Below, in pieces: positions 1-6,758 of a stretch of DNA of 9,655 nt. The DNA comes from JAVEVF01 sp034005175 (lineage in GTDB: Bacteria; Actinomycetota; Coriobacteriia; Anaerosomatales; SLCP01). Made by a program: the position numbers and the translations under genes. Each line of letters starts with the position of its first letter. The first letter of the stretch is position 1. The stretch is from contig JAVEVF010000072.1 of NCBI GenBank assembly GCA_034005175.1, positions 1-9,655 of the forward strand, read 5' to 3'. Under the pieces are notes generated by a model. It was not told the DNA's origin. It saw only the letters and a program-made list of their open reading frames with translations, and ran no database searches.

Positions 1-1890
1 CTCGTCTTCCGAGACATACGCGCCCTGGATACGCTTGGGCTTGTGAAGCTGTGGCGTTGAGAAGAGCATGTCGCCCTGGCCGATGAGCTTCTCAGCACCC
101 GGTTGGTCGAGGATGACACGCGAGTCGATGCCGGAACCCACTGCAAAGGCGATTCTGTTGGTGATGTTGGTCTTGATGAGGCCGGTGATGATGTCGGTTG
201 ATGGCCGCTGCGTGGCAACGACGAGATGGATGCCAGCGGCTCTCGCGAGCTGCGCGATGCGGCAGATCGAATCTTCGACCTCTTTCGCGGCTACCATCAT
301 GAGATCTGCAAGCTCGTCTATCACAATCATGAGGTACGGCATCTCCTCGGCGCCCTCAGGGGCCTTCCCCTCTTGGACGAGCGCGTTATACATGCCGATG
401 TTGCGCGCCCCGGACTTCTGCAGCCTCTTGAGACGCGCTTCCATCTCAGAGACCGCCCATGCTAGTGCGCTTGCGGCCTCCTTGGGCTCGGTCACGACGG
501 GCACGTACAGGTGTGGGACATCGTTATAGAGGGACAGCTCGATACGCTTGGGATCGATGAGGATCAGCCTGACCTCCGCAGGCGTGGCGCGCATGAGCAC
601 TGTCGTGAGAAGTGCGTTGATGCATACCGATTTGCCGGTGCCGGTCGAGCCGGCGATGAGCAGGTGCGGCATCGTCGCGAGATCGGCAAGCACGCTGTCT
701 CCCGAGACATCCTTGCCGATTCCCATCAACAGCGGGCCTCCGCTAGATGCGGCAGGCACGGCAAGCACGTCTCCGAGAGTGACAGTGGTGCGGCGCTCGT
801 TGGGGACCTCTATGCCTACAAGAGACTTGCCGGGAATGGGAGCAAGGATGCGCACCGTTGCGGCGGCAAGGGCGAGCGCAAGATCGTCAGCCAGCCGAGT
901 GACACTGCTCACCTTGATGCCGCGAGTGAGTTCGATCTCGTACATCGTCACGGTGGGGCCAGGGATCCAACCGACGACAGTGGCGGGTATGTCAAAGGTC
1001 GCAAGCGTCTCTTCGATGAGACGTGCAGTTGAGGTGAGCTCTCTTTCGGTGGCCTTATGCCGCGAAGCGCTCTCGGGGCTGTGCAAGAGCATGGTGGAGG
1101 GCGGCAGCTCGAAGCCTTCCATGGCTTTCGGCGCGGCCGCCCGTGGAGCAGGCGCGGTCTTGCGGCTCATCTCCGGGTCGTCAGCAGGCGTGCGAGGCAG
1201 CCGTGCCGGCCGAGCGCGCGCAGGCGGTTCTGCCTCGAACTCCTCAAGCGGGACCGTGCGCCCCGCACGCTCCCGCGACCGTAATCTCGGCTCGGCGGCC
1301 GGGAGGGGTTCGCGGCGGAAGCGCTCGTTCACACGCTCGATCAGGCCCGAGATGGAAAGCCCAGCTATCACGAGTCCGATGAGTATGACCGCCGCGAGAA
1401 CGACGAACGAGATCGTAAGCCCGAAAGCCGCTCGCAGCACCCATGCGATTCCTGCACCCATATACCCGCCGAAAGACTGAAGAGTCTCAGAGCTCCACTG
1501 GGTGGACTCCGGTCCCGTGAGAGCAAGGAGGCCGAGAACGGAAAAGAAGACGGTCGCCAACCCTGCGCCCATGCGCGCGGAGCTTACATCGACTGACCTC
1601 ACGAAGAACGTCACGCCCCATAGCATGAGCAGGAGCGGCACACCAAAGGCGCCAAGTCCGAACAGAAGGCGAAAGAGCGTCGCTACCGCAGCACCGACCA
1701 TGCCGCTACGCGCAGAAAGCAGCGCTATGACAAGCGCCACCGCTCCTGCCACCAGCAAGATCCCATAGATGTCGTTGCGTGCCTGGGAGTCAAGCACCGA
1801 CTCTCTGGCAGGGGCTGACTTCCGCCGCCCGTTCTTACCCGATGCGGTCGTGGATTTCTTGCTCCGTTTTGCCCTCTTGGTTGCTGCCAT
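1..1890 (-). CDS. ftsK: FtsK/SpoIIIE DNA translocase, N-terminal 630 residues; 3' end outside window
   Basis: FtsK pumps chromosomal DNA through the division septum as a hexameric ATPase anchored in the membrane. The frame runs from an ATG at 1890 without interruption to the left edge. A very basic N-terminus (AATKRAKRSKKS) precedes a membrane domain with about four segments, near 42-60, 66-97, 108-125 and 145-180. A Pro/Arg/Ala-rich linker of some 90 residues follows, then the motor. Motor motifs are the Walker A GSTGTGKS (414-421), IDPKRIELSLYND after it, the Walker B LMIVIDELADLMM with D525 and E526, and the conserved LARAAGIHLVVATQRPSTD. The visible part ends near GAYVSEDE, so the last motor strands and the winged-helix gamma domain that reads KOPS/SRS DNA sites lie outside. 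AGGGAG 8 nt before the ATG supports the start. It is the last gene visible in the series. FtsK or SpoIIIE in name is a matter of lineage; no sporulation genes are in view. Confidence 0.98.
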   Translation of the reverse strand, partial: MAATKRAKRSKKSTTASGKNGRRKSAPARESVLDSQARNDIYGILLVAGAVALVIALLSARSGMVGAAVATLFRLLFGLGAFGVPLLLMLWGVTFFVRSVDVSSARMGAGLATVFFSVLGLLALTGPESTQWSSETLQSFGGYMGAGIAWVLRAAFGLTISFVVLAAVILIGLVIAGLSISGLIERVNERFRREPLPAAEPRLRSRERAGRTVPLEEFEAEPPARARPARLPRTPADDPEMSRKTAPAPRAAAPKAMEGFELPPSTMLLHSPESASRHKATERELTSTARLIEETLATFDIPATVVGWIPGPTVTMYEIELTRGIKVSSVTRLADDLALALAAATVRILAPIPGKSLVGIEVPNERRTTVTLGDVLAVPAASSGGPLLMGIGKDVSGDSVLADLATMPHLLIAGSTGTGKSVCINALLTTVLMRATPAEVRLILIDPKRIELSLYNDVPHLYVPVVTEPKEAASALAWAVSEMEARLKRLQKSGARNIGMYNALVQEGKAPEGAEEMPYLMIVIDELADLMMVAAKEVEDSICRIAQLARAAGIHLVVATQRPSTDIITGLIKTNITNRIAFAVGSGIDSRVILDQPGAEKLIGQGDMLFSTPQLHKPKRIQGAYVSEDE

Positions 1891-1909
1891 GAGCAGGGCT
1901 CCCTATCGC

Positions 1910-2710
1910 TTAGCTCATCAACTGCCAGGCTATCACGGATACGCCGAGCACCGCGGTATAGATGCTGAAGACCGCGAAGGAGTGCCGCTTGAGGTAGGCC
2001 ATGAGGCCCGCGATTGCCAGATACCCTGTGCCTGCGGCGACGATGAAGCCCACGACCGTGGCCAGCGTGCCAGGAAGGGCCGCATCGCCACCGACGACGT
2101 CGAGCCCCTGTTTCATACCCGCAAGCAAGATGATGGGGCTAGATAGCAGGAAGGAGAAGCGCGCCGCCTGTTCACGGTCGAGACCGACCCCTAGCCCCAC
2201 CGACATGGTGGCTCCTGAGCGTGAAATACCCGGCATGACCGCTATGCCTTGCGCGATGCCGACGAGCACCGCCTTGCCAACGCTCAGCGACTCAGCTGCA
2301 TGGAGGGACTTTCGAGAGAAGAAGTCCGCGCTGACAAGCACTGCTGATGTGATGAGGAACGCGATTCCAACGTACAGCATGGAGGCCTCTTCGAAGAAGT
2401 CGTTTCCGAGAAGCCCGATGATGCCGGTGGGGATGGTGGCGATGACCACAAGCCAGGCAAGATGGCGATCACCCGCGAGATCGGGGTCGCGGGAGAAGGC
2501 CGCGCGGACCATGTGCAGCATGTCGTATCGGAAGTACACGATCACAGCCAGCAAAGTCGCGAGATGCAGCAAGGTATCGAAGGCCAGCCCGAACTGCTCG
2601 CCCATCCCGAACGCCTCCTGAATGAGACGAAGGTGGCCCGAGGAGGAAACGGGCAGGAACTCGGCCGCGCCTTGAACTGCGCCGAGAAGGGCGGCCTGGA
2701 CAATCTCCAC
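1910..2710 (-). CDS. uppP: Undecaprenyl-diphosphate phosphatase (UppP/BacA family)
   Basis: UppP is an integral membrane enzyme that removes a phosphate from undecaprenyl diphosphate, regenerating the lipid carrier for peptidoglycan and other envelope polymers. Overexpression of the family gives bacitracin resistance. The protein has 266 residues, a normal length, and many hydrophobic segments (for example near 48-60, 85-101, 112-129, 213-238 and 247-264). The first active-site motif is QGAAEFLPVSSSGH (13-26), matching the (E/Q)xxxE pattern plus the SSSGH loop. The second is PGISRSGAT (160-168), matching PGxSRSxxT. The start is a GTG only 4 nt after the RNase J stop, with GGAGG 9 nt upstream. 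ftsK follows 19 nt after the TAA stop. In Bacillus a tepA gene occupies the comparable place between rnjB and spoIIIE, so uppP here is a lineage-specific neighbour. Identity is secure. Confidence 0.97.
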   Translation of the reverse strand: MEIVQAALLGAVQGAAEFLPVSSSGHLRLIQEAFGMGEQFGLAFDTLLHLATLLAVIVYFRYDMLHMVRAAFSRDPDLAGDRHLAWLVVIATIPTGIIGLLGNDFFEEASMLYVGIAFLITSAVLVSADFFSRKSLHAAESLSVGKAVLVGIAQGIAVMPGISRSGATMSVGLGVGLDREQAARFSFLLSSPIILLAGMKQGLDVVGGDAALPGTLATVVGFIVAAGTGYLAIAGLMAYLKRHSFAVFSIYTAVLGVSVIAWQLMS

Positions 2711-2714
2711 GTGC

Positions 2715-4385
2715 TTATACCTCCATCACGACAGGAATGATCATCGGCCGGCTGCGTGTGCGTTCCCAGAGAAACTGTGAGAGCGATTCTCGTACGGCCT
2801 TCTTGATGACTGCATGATCCGTAGCACCCTCGCGAGCCGTCTTAGCGAGCGTCTTGGCGATGCGGGCACGCGCCTCGTCAAACAGGGGTCCATCATCCGC
2901 TCCGAACGAGATGCCACGCGTGACAAGCTCCGGCTCCCCTATCGGCCGGCCACTTGCGTTGTCGATTGCGATGATGACGGTCGCAACACCGTCTTTCGCG
3001 AGCAGTTGCCGATCTCTGATGACCACCTGCCCGATGTCGCCGACGGAAAGACCATCCACATATACGACACCCGACTCAACCCTCTCGGCCAACCTGCAGC
3101 CGGATTCGGTGATCTCCAGACAGTCCCCGTTATCCATCACGAACACGTTGTCCTCGGGAACGCCTGTGAGCATGGCGAGGTGCGCATGAGCGCGAAGGTG
3201 CCTGCTCTCGCCATGGATGGGCATGAAGTAGGTAGGTTTCACGAGATTGAGCATGAGCTTCAGCTCCTCGGATGCGGCATGTCCGGAGACGTGCACCGGA
3301 GCCGTACCCTTGTGCTCGATGATCGCGCCTGCCTTTGCGAGACGGTTGATGACGCGGTTCACAGCTATCTCGTTGCCGGGTATGGGCGTGGCAGATATGA
3401 CGACTGTGTCACCTGACTGGATGGACACCGTGCGGTGGTCGTTGTTTGCCATGCGTGCCAGGGCCGAGAGCGGCTCCCCCTGGCTCCCGGTGGACAAGAC
3501 GACGACGCGCTCGGGCGGGAGATCGCCCATCTCAAAGGCGTCTACGAGGTCATCATCGGAAACCTTCAGATAGCCGAGTTGGCGCGCGATGCGTGTGTTG
3601 TTGATCATGGATCGGCCGGTGACAACCACCTTACGTCCAGAGGCTATGGCGGCATCGCACACCTGCTGCAGTCGGTGGATGTGGCTTGCGAACGAAGCCA
3701 CGATGATGCGCTGCTCGGCCGCGGCGAAGATGTCACGCAATGCAGCGCCCACCGTGGCCTCAGAGTTCGTGATGCCGCTGCTCTCGGCGTTGGTGGAATC
3801 GCTCATGAGGAGCGTGACACCCTTCTTGCCGGCGGCGGCCAAAGCTCCGTAGTCGGTAAGGCGCCCGTCGATGGGAGTCTGATCGAACTTGAAGTCGCCC
3901 GTGTGCAGGATGTTTCCGACAGGTGTGCGGATGAACAAGGCCACCCCGTCGGGGATCGAGTGGTTGATGGGGATGAAATCTAGTCCGAATGGGCCGAGAT
4001 TCACGTGCCCACCGGCTCGCACCTCACGCAGCTTCTGCTTCTTGATGCGGTGTTCCTCGAGCTTGCCTGCGACGAGGCCCAATGTGAGCTTGGTTCCTAG
4101 CACCGGGACGGACGGGCCGAGCTCCTTGAGCAGGTACGGCAACGCGCCGGTATGGTCCTCGTGGCCATGAGTTATGACGATGCCACGGACTTTGTCTCTG
4201 CGCTTCAGCACGTAGTTGTAGTCGGGAAGGATAAGATCGACGCCCGGATGGTCGTCATCTGGGAACATGATTCCTGCATCGATGATGACCATGTCGTTTC
4301 CGTACTCGAACACGGTCATGTTCTTGCCTATCTCATCAAGCCCTCCGAGGGGGATGATGCGAAGGCGGGTCTTCTTCTGTGTCAT
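2715..4385 (-). CDS. rnj: Ribonuclease J (beta-CASP metallo-beta-lactamase RNase)
   Basis: RNase J combines endonuclease and 5'-3' exonuclease activity in mRNA decay and rRNA maturation. From the ATG at 4385 the protein is 556 residues, close to family members. The metallo-beta-lactamase domain shows LGGLDEIGKNMTV (13-25), the zinc motif HGHEDH (73-78), NHSIPDG (141-147) and HTGDFKFD (161-168, with D164). The beta-CASP part includes FASHIHRLQQ and TGSQGEPLSA. Then PVHVSGHAASEELKLML and YFMPIHGESRHL provide late metal ligands. The C-terminal domain ends RPMIIPVVMEV, a conserved style of ending. A GTG at 4463 in the same frame would add 26 residues, but they look unlike the family and lack a Shine-Dalgarno. 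The ATG is therefore preferred, though its AAAGGA sits about 15 nt away, which is long. Only one RNase J is in the window; a paralogue elsewhere cannot be excluded. The last codons contain the uppP ribosome binding site. Confidence 0.97.
   Translation of the reverse strand: MTQKKTRLRIIPLGGLDEIGKNMTVFEYGNDMVIIDAGIMFPDDDHPGVDLILPDYNYVLKRRDKVRGIVITHGHEDHTGALPYLLKELGPSVPVLGTKLTLGLVAGKLEEHRIKKQKLREVRAGGHVNLGPFGLDFIPINHSIPDGVALFIRTPVGNILHTGDFKFDQTPIDGRLTDYGALAAAGKKGVTLLMSDSTNAESSGITNSEATVGAALRDIFAAAEQRIIVASFASHIHRLQQVCDAAIASGRKVVVTGRSMINNTRIARQLGYLKVSDDDLVDAFEMGDLPPERVVVLSTGSQGEPLSALARMANNDHRTVSIQSGDTVVISATPIPGNEIAVNRVINRLAKAGAIIEHKGTAPVHVSGHAASEELKLMLNLVKPTYFMPIHGESRHLRAHAHLAMLTGVPEDNVFVMDNGDCLEITESGCRLAERVESGVVYVDGLSVGDIGQVVIRDRQLLAKDGVATVIIAIDNASGRPIGEPELVTRGISFGADDGPLFDEARARIAKTLAKTAREGATDHAVIKKAVRESLSQFLWERTRSRPMIIPVVMEV
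2720..2724 (-). promoter_or_regulatory. Ribosome binding site of uppP inside the end of rnj
   Basis: GGAGG is made by the final Met-Glu-Val codons of RNase J, 9 nt before the GTG start of uppP. This fixes the GTG as the start and suggests the two genes are translated from one mRNA. Confidence 0.7.
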
Positions 4386-4412
4386 ACAGTCAGGGGCACT
4401 TCCTTTGGTCTT

Positions 4413-4427
4413 GGCGCTTCCCGCGCC
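4413..4427 (-). other. Second hairpin in the RNase J leader
   Basis: GGCGC (4427-4423) and GCGCC (4417-4413) form a perfect 5-bp GC stem with a GGGAA loop on the minus strand. It sits just ahead of the AAAGGA sequence upstream of the RNase J ATG. Together with the first hairpin it fills most of the dapA-rnj gap. The role is unknown. Confidence 0.3.
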
Positions 4428-4440
4428 GTTGTCAGATGCA

Positions 4441-4465
4441 CGGCGGTAGCACAAGGCCACCACCG
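4441..4465 (-). other. First hairpin in the RNase J leader
   Basis: On the minus strand CGGTGGT (4465-4459) can pair with ACCGCCG (4447-4441). This gives a 7-bp stem with one G-U wobble and an 11-nt loop, starting 11 nt after the dapA stop. No U-tract follows, so a simple terminator is unlikely. It may be a 5'-leader structure or an mRNA processing site. Confidence 0.3.
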
Positions 4466-4476
4466 TCTCAGTCGGT

Positions 4477-5373
4477 TCAGACGGGCAGAACGCCTATCCG
4501 ACGCATGATGCGTTCGAGCTCGGCGGTCTGTTCGCCAGTAGGAGGGATCAGAGGCAGGCGGACGGTGCCCACATCGAAGCCTTGGAGCCGCAGGGCTTCC
4601 TTTACCATGATGGGGTTCGCCGTCATGAACAATGCCTTCATGAGAGGCAACAGCTCGAGGTGAATGCGCAGCGCACGGGTGTGGTCACCCTCCACCTGCG
4701 CGGTAATCATCTCTTTGAAACGAACACCAGCGACGTGCGAGACAACGCTGATGACTCCAGTTCCACCGAGGCCGAGCATGGGCAGGGTCATCTCGTCATC
4801 TCCCGAGAGCACCTCGAACCCATCGGGGGCACCATCGATGATCTGTGCGATCTGCGTGAGGTCTCCGCTTGCCTCCTTCACGGCTACGATGTTCTCGCAC
4901 TCATGCGCAAGGCGCAACGTTGTCTCCGCGGTCATGTTCACCACACAGCGACCGGGGATGTTGTAGAGGATAACGGGCACGTCTACTGCGTTAGCAATAG
5001 CGCGAAAATGCTGGTAGAGACCCTCTTGAGGAGGCTTGTTGTAGTACGGCACGACCGTCATGATGCCATCCACGCCGAGTGCGACCACCTTGTGCGCGAA
5101 CTCGACGCTATCGGCGGTGCAGTTGTCGCCGGCGTTCGCGATCACCGGAGCTCGACCATCCACAGCGTTGACCACCGCCTGGAACAGATCCATCTTCTGC
5201 GGGTAGAACACGGTGGGTGACTCACCAGTCGTGCCGCACACTACCAGGCCGTCCGTCCCGCTGGAGAGCAGTCGGTCAGCAAGGGCCTCAGCACGGGGCA
5301 GGTCAAGTTCGAGTTCGGAGGTGAATGGAGTGACCATCGCGGTCAGCATTCGCCCAAAACGTGGTGTAGCCAT
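4477..5373 (-). CDS. dapA: 4-hydroxy-tetrahydrodipicolinate synthase (DapA)
   Basis: DapA condenses pyruvate with aspartate semialdehyde, the first committed step to diaminopimelate and lysine. The chosen protein has 298 residues, matching the family, and folds as a class I aldolase TIM barrel. Visible active-site features are CGTTGESPT (46-54, with T48 and T49), the YYNKP tyrosine (111), LYNIPGR (136-142, with Y137 and R142) and the Schiff-base lysine in VAVKEASGD (K166). The frame extends 12 codons upstream to 5409. The ATG at 5373 has the best-spaced Shine-Dalgarno (AAGGGG, 7 nt) and gives a normal N-terminus (MATPRFGRMLTAMVTPF). It follows a 152-nt gap after lysC, the largest in the window. 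The gap may carry its own promoter or leader control, but I found no convincing -35/-10 pair. RNase J follows after 91 nt. DapA is often feedback inhibited by lysine; this cannot be judged here. Confidence 0.98.
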   Translation of the reverse strand: MATPRFGRMLTAMVTPFTSELELDLPRAEALADRLLSSGTDGLVVCGTTGESPTVFYPQKMDLFQAVVNAVDGRAPVIANAGDNCTADSVEFAHKVVALGVDGIMTVVPYYNKPPQEGLYQHFRAIANAVDVPVILYNIPGRCVVNMTAETTLRLAHECENIVAVKEASGDLTQIAQIIDGAPDGFEVLSGDDEMTLPMLGLGGTGVISVVSHVAGVRFKEMITAQVEGDHTRALRIHLELLPLMKALFMTANPIMVKEALRLQGFDVGTVRLPLIPPTGEQTAELERIMRRIGVLPV

Positions 5374-5380
5374 GGTCATT

Positions 5381-5386
5381 CCCCTT
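5381..5386 (-). promoter_or_regulatory. Ribosome binding site deciding the dapA start
   Basis: AAGGGG lies 7 nt before the ATG at 5373 but only 1 nt before the ATG at 5379. This favours the 5373 start over the nearer and farther upstream ATGs. Confidence 0.75.
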
Positions 5387-5403
5387 GCGTTCTCATGGGT
5401 GTC

Positions 5404-5429
5404 GCGCACCTCGTCTTACACGATGGCGC
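5404..5429 (-). other. Hairpin in the dapA leader
   Basis: The minus-strand RNA can pair GCGCC-A-UCG (5429-5421) with CGA-G-G-U-GCGC (5413-5404) around a 7-nt loop. This gives 8 base pairs with one mismatch and one bulged U. It lies between the small-ORF stop and the dapA ribosome binding site. There is no U-tract, so it is not a terminator by itself. It could be a regulatory or processing structure, or chance. Confidence 0.25.
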
Positions 5430-5434
5430 CTGCT

Positions 5435-5494
5435 CTATTCTGCCACATCGCGTTCCGACCGGGCGCGGAGCAAAGCGTGCACTTCCGTTGACAT
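5435..5494 (-). CDS. Candidate 19-residue small ORF in the lysC-dapA gap
   Basis: An ATG at 5494 opens a 19-codon frame, MSTEVHALLRARSERDVAE, ending in TAG. It is preceded by AGGTGG (5502-5507) with a 7-nt spacer, which is as good a Shine-Dalgarno as those of the known genes around it. It begins just after the hairpin that ends lysC and stops 61 nt before the dapA ATG. I do not recognise the peptide. It has no lysine, threonine or methionine-run codons that would make it an amino-acid attenuator, but it holds three arginines. It could be a leader peptide coupling translation to dapA, or chance: GC-rich DNA often gives short frames. No evidence of conservation is available here. Confidence 0.27.
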   Translation of the reverse strand: MSTEVHALLRARSERDVAE

Positions 5495-5510
5495 CTCGGG
5501 TCCACCTTGT

Positions 5511-5540
5511 GAAAGACGCCCCCGCTTAGGCGGGCGAGTC
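5511..5540 (-). terminator. Imperfect hairpin around the lysC stop codon, possible weak terminator
   Basis: Read on the minus strand, CCCGC-CTAA-GCGGG forms a perfect 5-bp stem with a 4-nt loop (5521-5534). Outer pairs extend it to 9 of 11 positions, with two mismatches, from 5540 to 5515. A short UUU run follows (5514-5512). The TAA stop codon of lysC lies in the loop. The U-tract is too short for a strong intrinsic terminator, so it may be an attenuating or mRNA-end-stabilising structure instead. No folding energy was calculated. Confidence 0.35.
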
Positions 5541-6758
5541 TCCCAGCCCAAAGCCGTCATGTAGCGCTTGGACCGCCGGTCGGTCTTCCTCGGCTGGCAC
5601 CAGAACAGAGATGGTGGTATGGCTGTCGGCCGTCTGAAGGACGCTCACGCCGGCGCGGTCGAGGTACTCCGAGACTCGTGCCATCACGCCGGGGACGCCA
5701 TGCATGCCTGCGCCGACTAAGGTGACCTTGGAAAGCTGCGCTTGCACCTGGAAGGTGAGGCCGAGTGAGGAAAGCACCTCGGCTGCACGGTCGAGGACAT
5801 CTTGGGCGACCGAGAACACGAGGGTCTCCCCTACCGGCGTGAACATATCCAGTGACACGCCCGCATCGGCCATCGCTCTGTAGACGCGTGTTTGACTCGC
5901 CATGTGCGCCCGGGTGCCCTCTGGTGCCGGCAGAGACACTCGCAAGCGCGCCACGGGTCCGAGGCTCGTGACAGCCGTCGCCACTCTGTCGGGCCGGTAC
6001 GCCGCGATGTCGACTACGCGAGTTCCGACATCGTCGATGTAGGTATTCCGAACGCGTACGGTCAGGCCGCTCGTGAGGGCAAGCTCGGCTGCAGGCGTGT
6101 GCATGATGCGTGCGCCGTGGCGCGCCATCTGATGCAGCTCGTCAGCGCGTATCACTTGGAGGACCGCCGCGCCATCACAGGTGCGAGGGTCTGCGCTCAT
6201 GACACCGTCAACGTCAGTGTAGATCTCGACGGACTCGGCATCGAGCGCTACTCCCAGGGCACACGCCGTGGTATCCGAGCCGCCACGCCCCAATGTGGTG
6301 AGCGACCCGTCGGGTGCTACCCCCTGAAACCCGCACACGACAGGAACGACGCCCTCGGCAAGCGCATGAAGGAGCGGCGCCGGATGAATCTCGGTGATCG
6401 TTGCCGCACCGAACACGCCGTCGGTTCCGATGCCTGCCTCGGCCCCAGTGAACGCATGTGCGGCGATGTCGGCCGCACGAAGCTCATGCGCCAACACGAC
6501 GGCCGAGATGACTTCACCTGTGGCCAGCAACAGGTCGCGCTCGCGTGCATCGGCGGGAAGTGAATCCAAGAGACCGATGAGGGTATCGGTGGAGTACGTG
6601 TCTCCCGCCCGGCCCATCGCCGACACCACGATCACCGGCGATATCCCCGATGCCATCGCCGTGCGAACGGTGCGCACGATAGAAGCGCGTGTCTCAGGGG
6701 AGGCAACGGATGTACCCCCGAACTTCATGACAACCACATGTGAGGGCAGTGTGCTCAC
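5526..6758 (-). CDS. lysC: Aspartate kinase, ACT-domain regulated
   Basis: Aspartate kinase phosphorylates aspartate, the committed step to lysine, DAP, threonine and methionine. The protein has 410 residues. The N-terminal amino-acid-kinase domain carries MKFGGTSVAS (11-20), LGRGGSDTTA (156-165) and YTDVDGVMSADPRT (180-193). The C-terminal regulatory region has two ACT-like repeats, near 265-340 and 344-410 (second begins SKVTLVGAGMHGVPGVMARV). This suggests allosteric feedback by lysine or another end product, but the effector cannot be read from the sequence. The start is GTG, supported by GGAGG at 6766-6770 with a 7-nt spacer; it shares 4 nt with the dapB stop. A later ATG at residue 11 would cut into the conserved KFGGTS strand. 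Its position beside dapB and dapA resembles dapG of Bacillus, so it probably supplies the DAP branch. The TAA stop lies in a hairpin loop. Whether a shorter beta subunit is made from an internal start is unknown. Confidence 0.97.
   Translation of the reverse strand: MSTLPSHVVVMKFGGTSVASPETRASIVRTVRTAMASGISPVIVVSAMGRAGDTYSTDTLIGLLDSLPADARERDLLLATGEVISAVVLAHELRAADIAAHAFTGAEAGIGTDGVFGAATITEIHPAPLLHALAEGVVPVVCGFQGVAPDGSLTTLGRGGSDTTACALGVALDAESVEIYTDVDGVMSADPRTCDGAAVLQVIRADELHQMARHGARIMHTPAAELALTSGLTVRVRNTYIDDVGTRVVDIAAYRPDRVATAVTSLGPVARLRVSLPAPEGTRAHMASQTRVYRAMADAGVSLDMFTPVGETLVFSVAQDVLDRAAEVLSSLGLTFQVQAQLSKVTLVGAGMHGVPGVMARVSEYLDRAGVSVLQTADSHTTISVLVPAEEDRPAVQALHDGFGLGDSPA

Noticed and set aside
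548..1480. Long plus-strand open frame of 310 codons, and many other plus-strand frames over the whole window
   Set aside because: They lie opposite conserved minus-strand genes (here ftsK), have Ser/Arg/Ala-rich sequences without recognisable domains, and are expected antisense shadows in GC-rich coding DNA.
2284..2472. Minus-strand 62-codon frame inside uppP
   Set aside because: It is in a different frame within the conserved uppP coding region and has no family features or ribosome binding site.
5435..5445. Possible -10 box (CAGAAT) for a dapA promoter on the minus strand
   Set aside because: It matches TATAAT at only 4 of 6 positions and has no recognisable -35 element at a proper distance; too weak to annotate.
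5488..5493. Plus-strand TTGACA resembling a -35 box
   Set aside because: No -10-like hexamer is found 16-18 nt downstream, and there is no plus-strand gene for it to serve.
5495..5508. T-box-like core sequence AAGGTGGACCCGAG at the start of the dapA leader
   Set aside because: It resembles AGGGTGGNACCGCG but has mismatches at three conserved positions. The specifier stem would have to lie within lysC coding sequence, and the GGTGG is better explained as a ribosome binding site for the small ORF.
5374..5525. Lysine riboswitch before dapA
   Set aside because: The gap is only about 150 nt and shows none of the multi-helix junction expected of the roughly 170-nt lysine aptamer; only short simple hairpins are visible.
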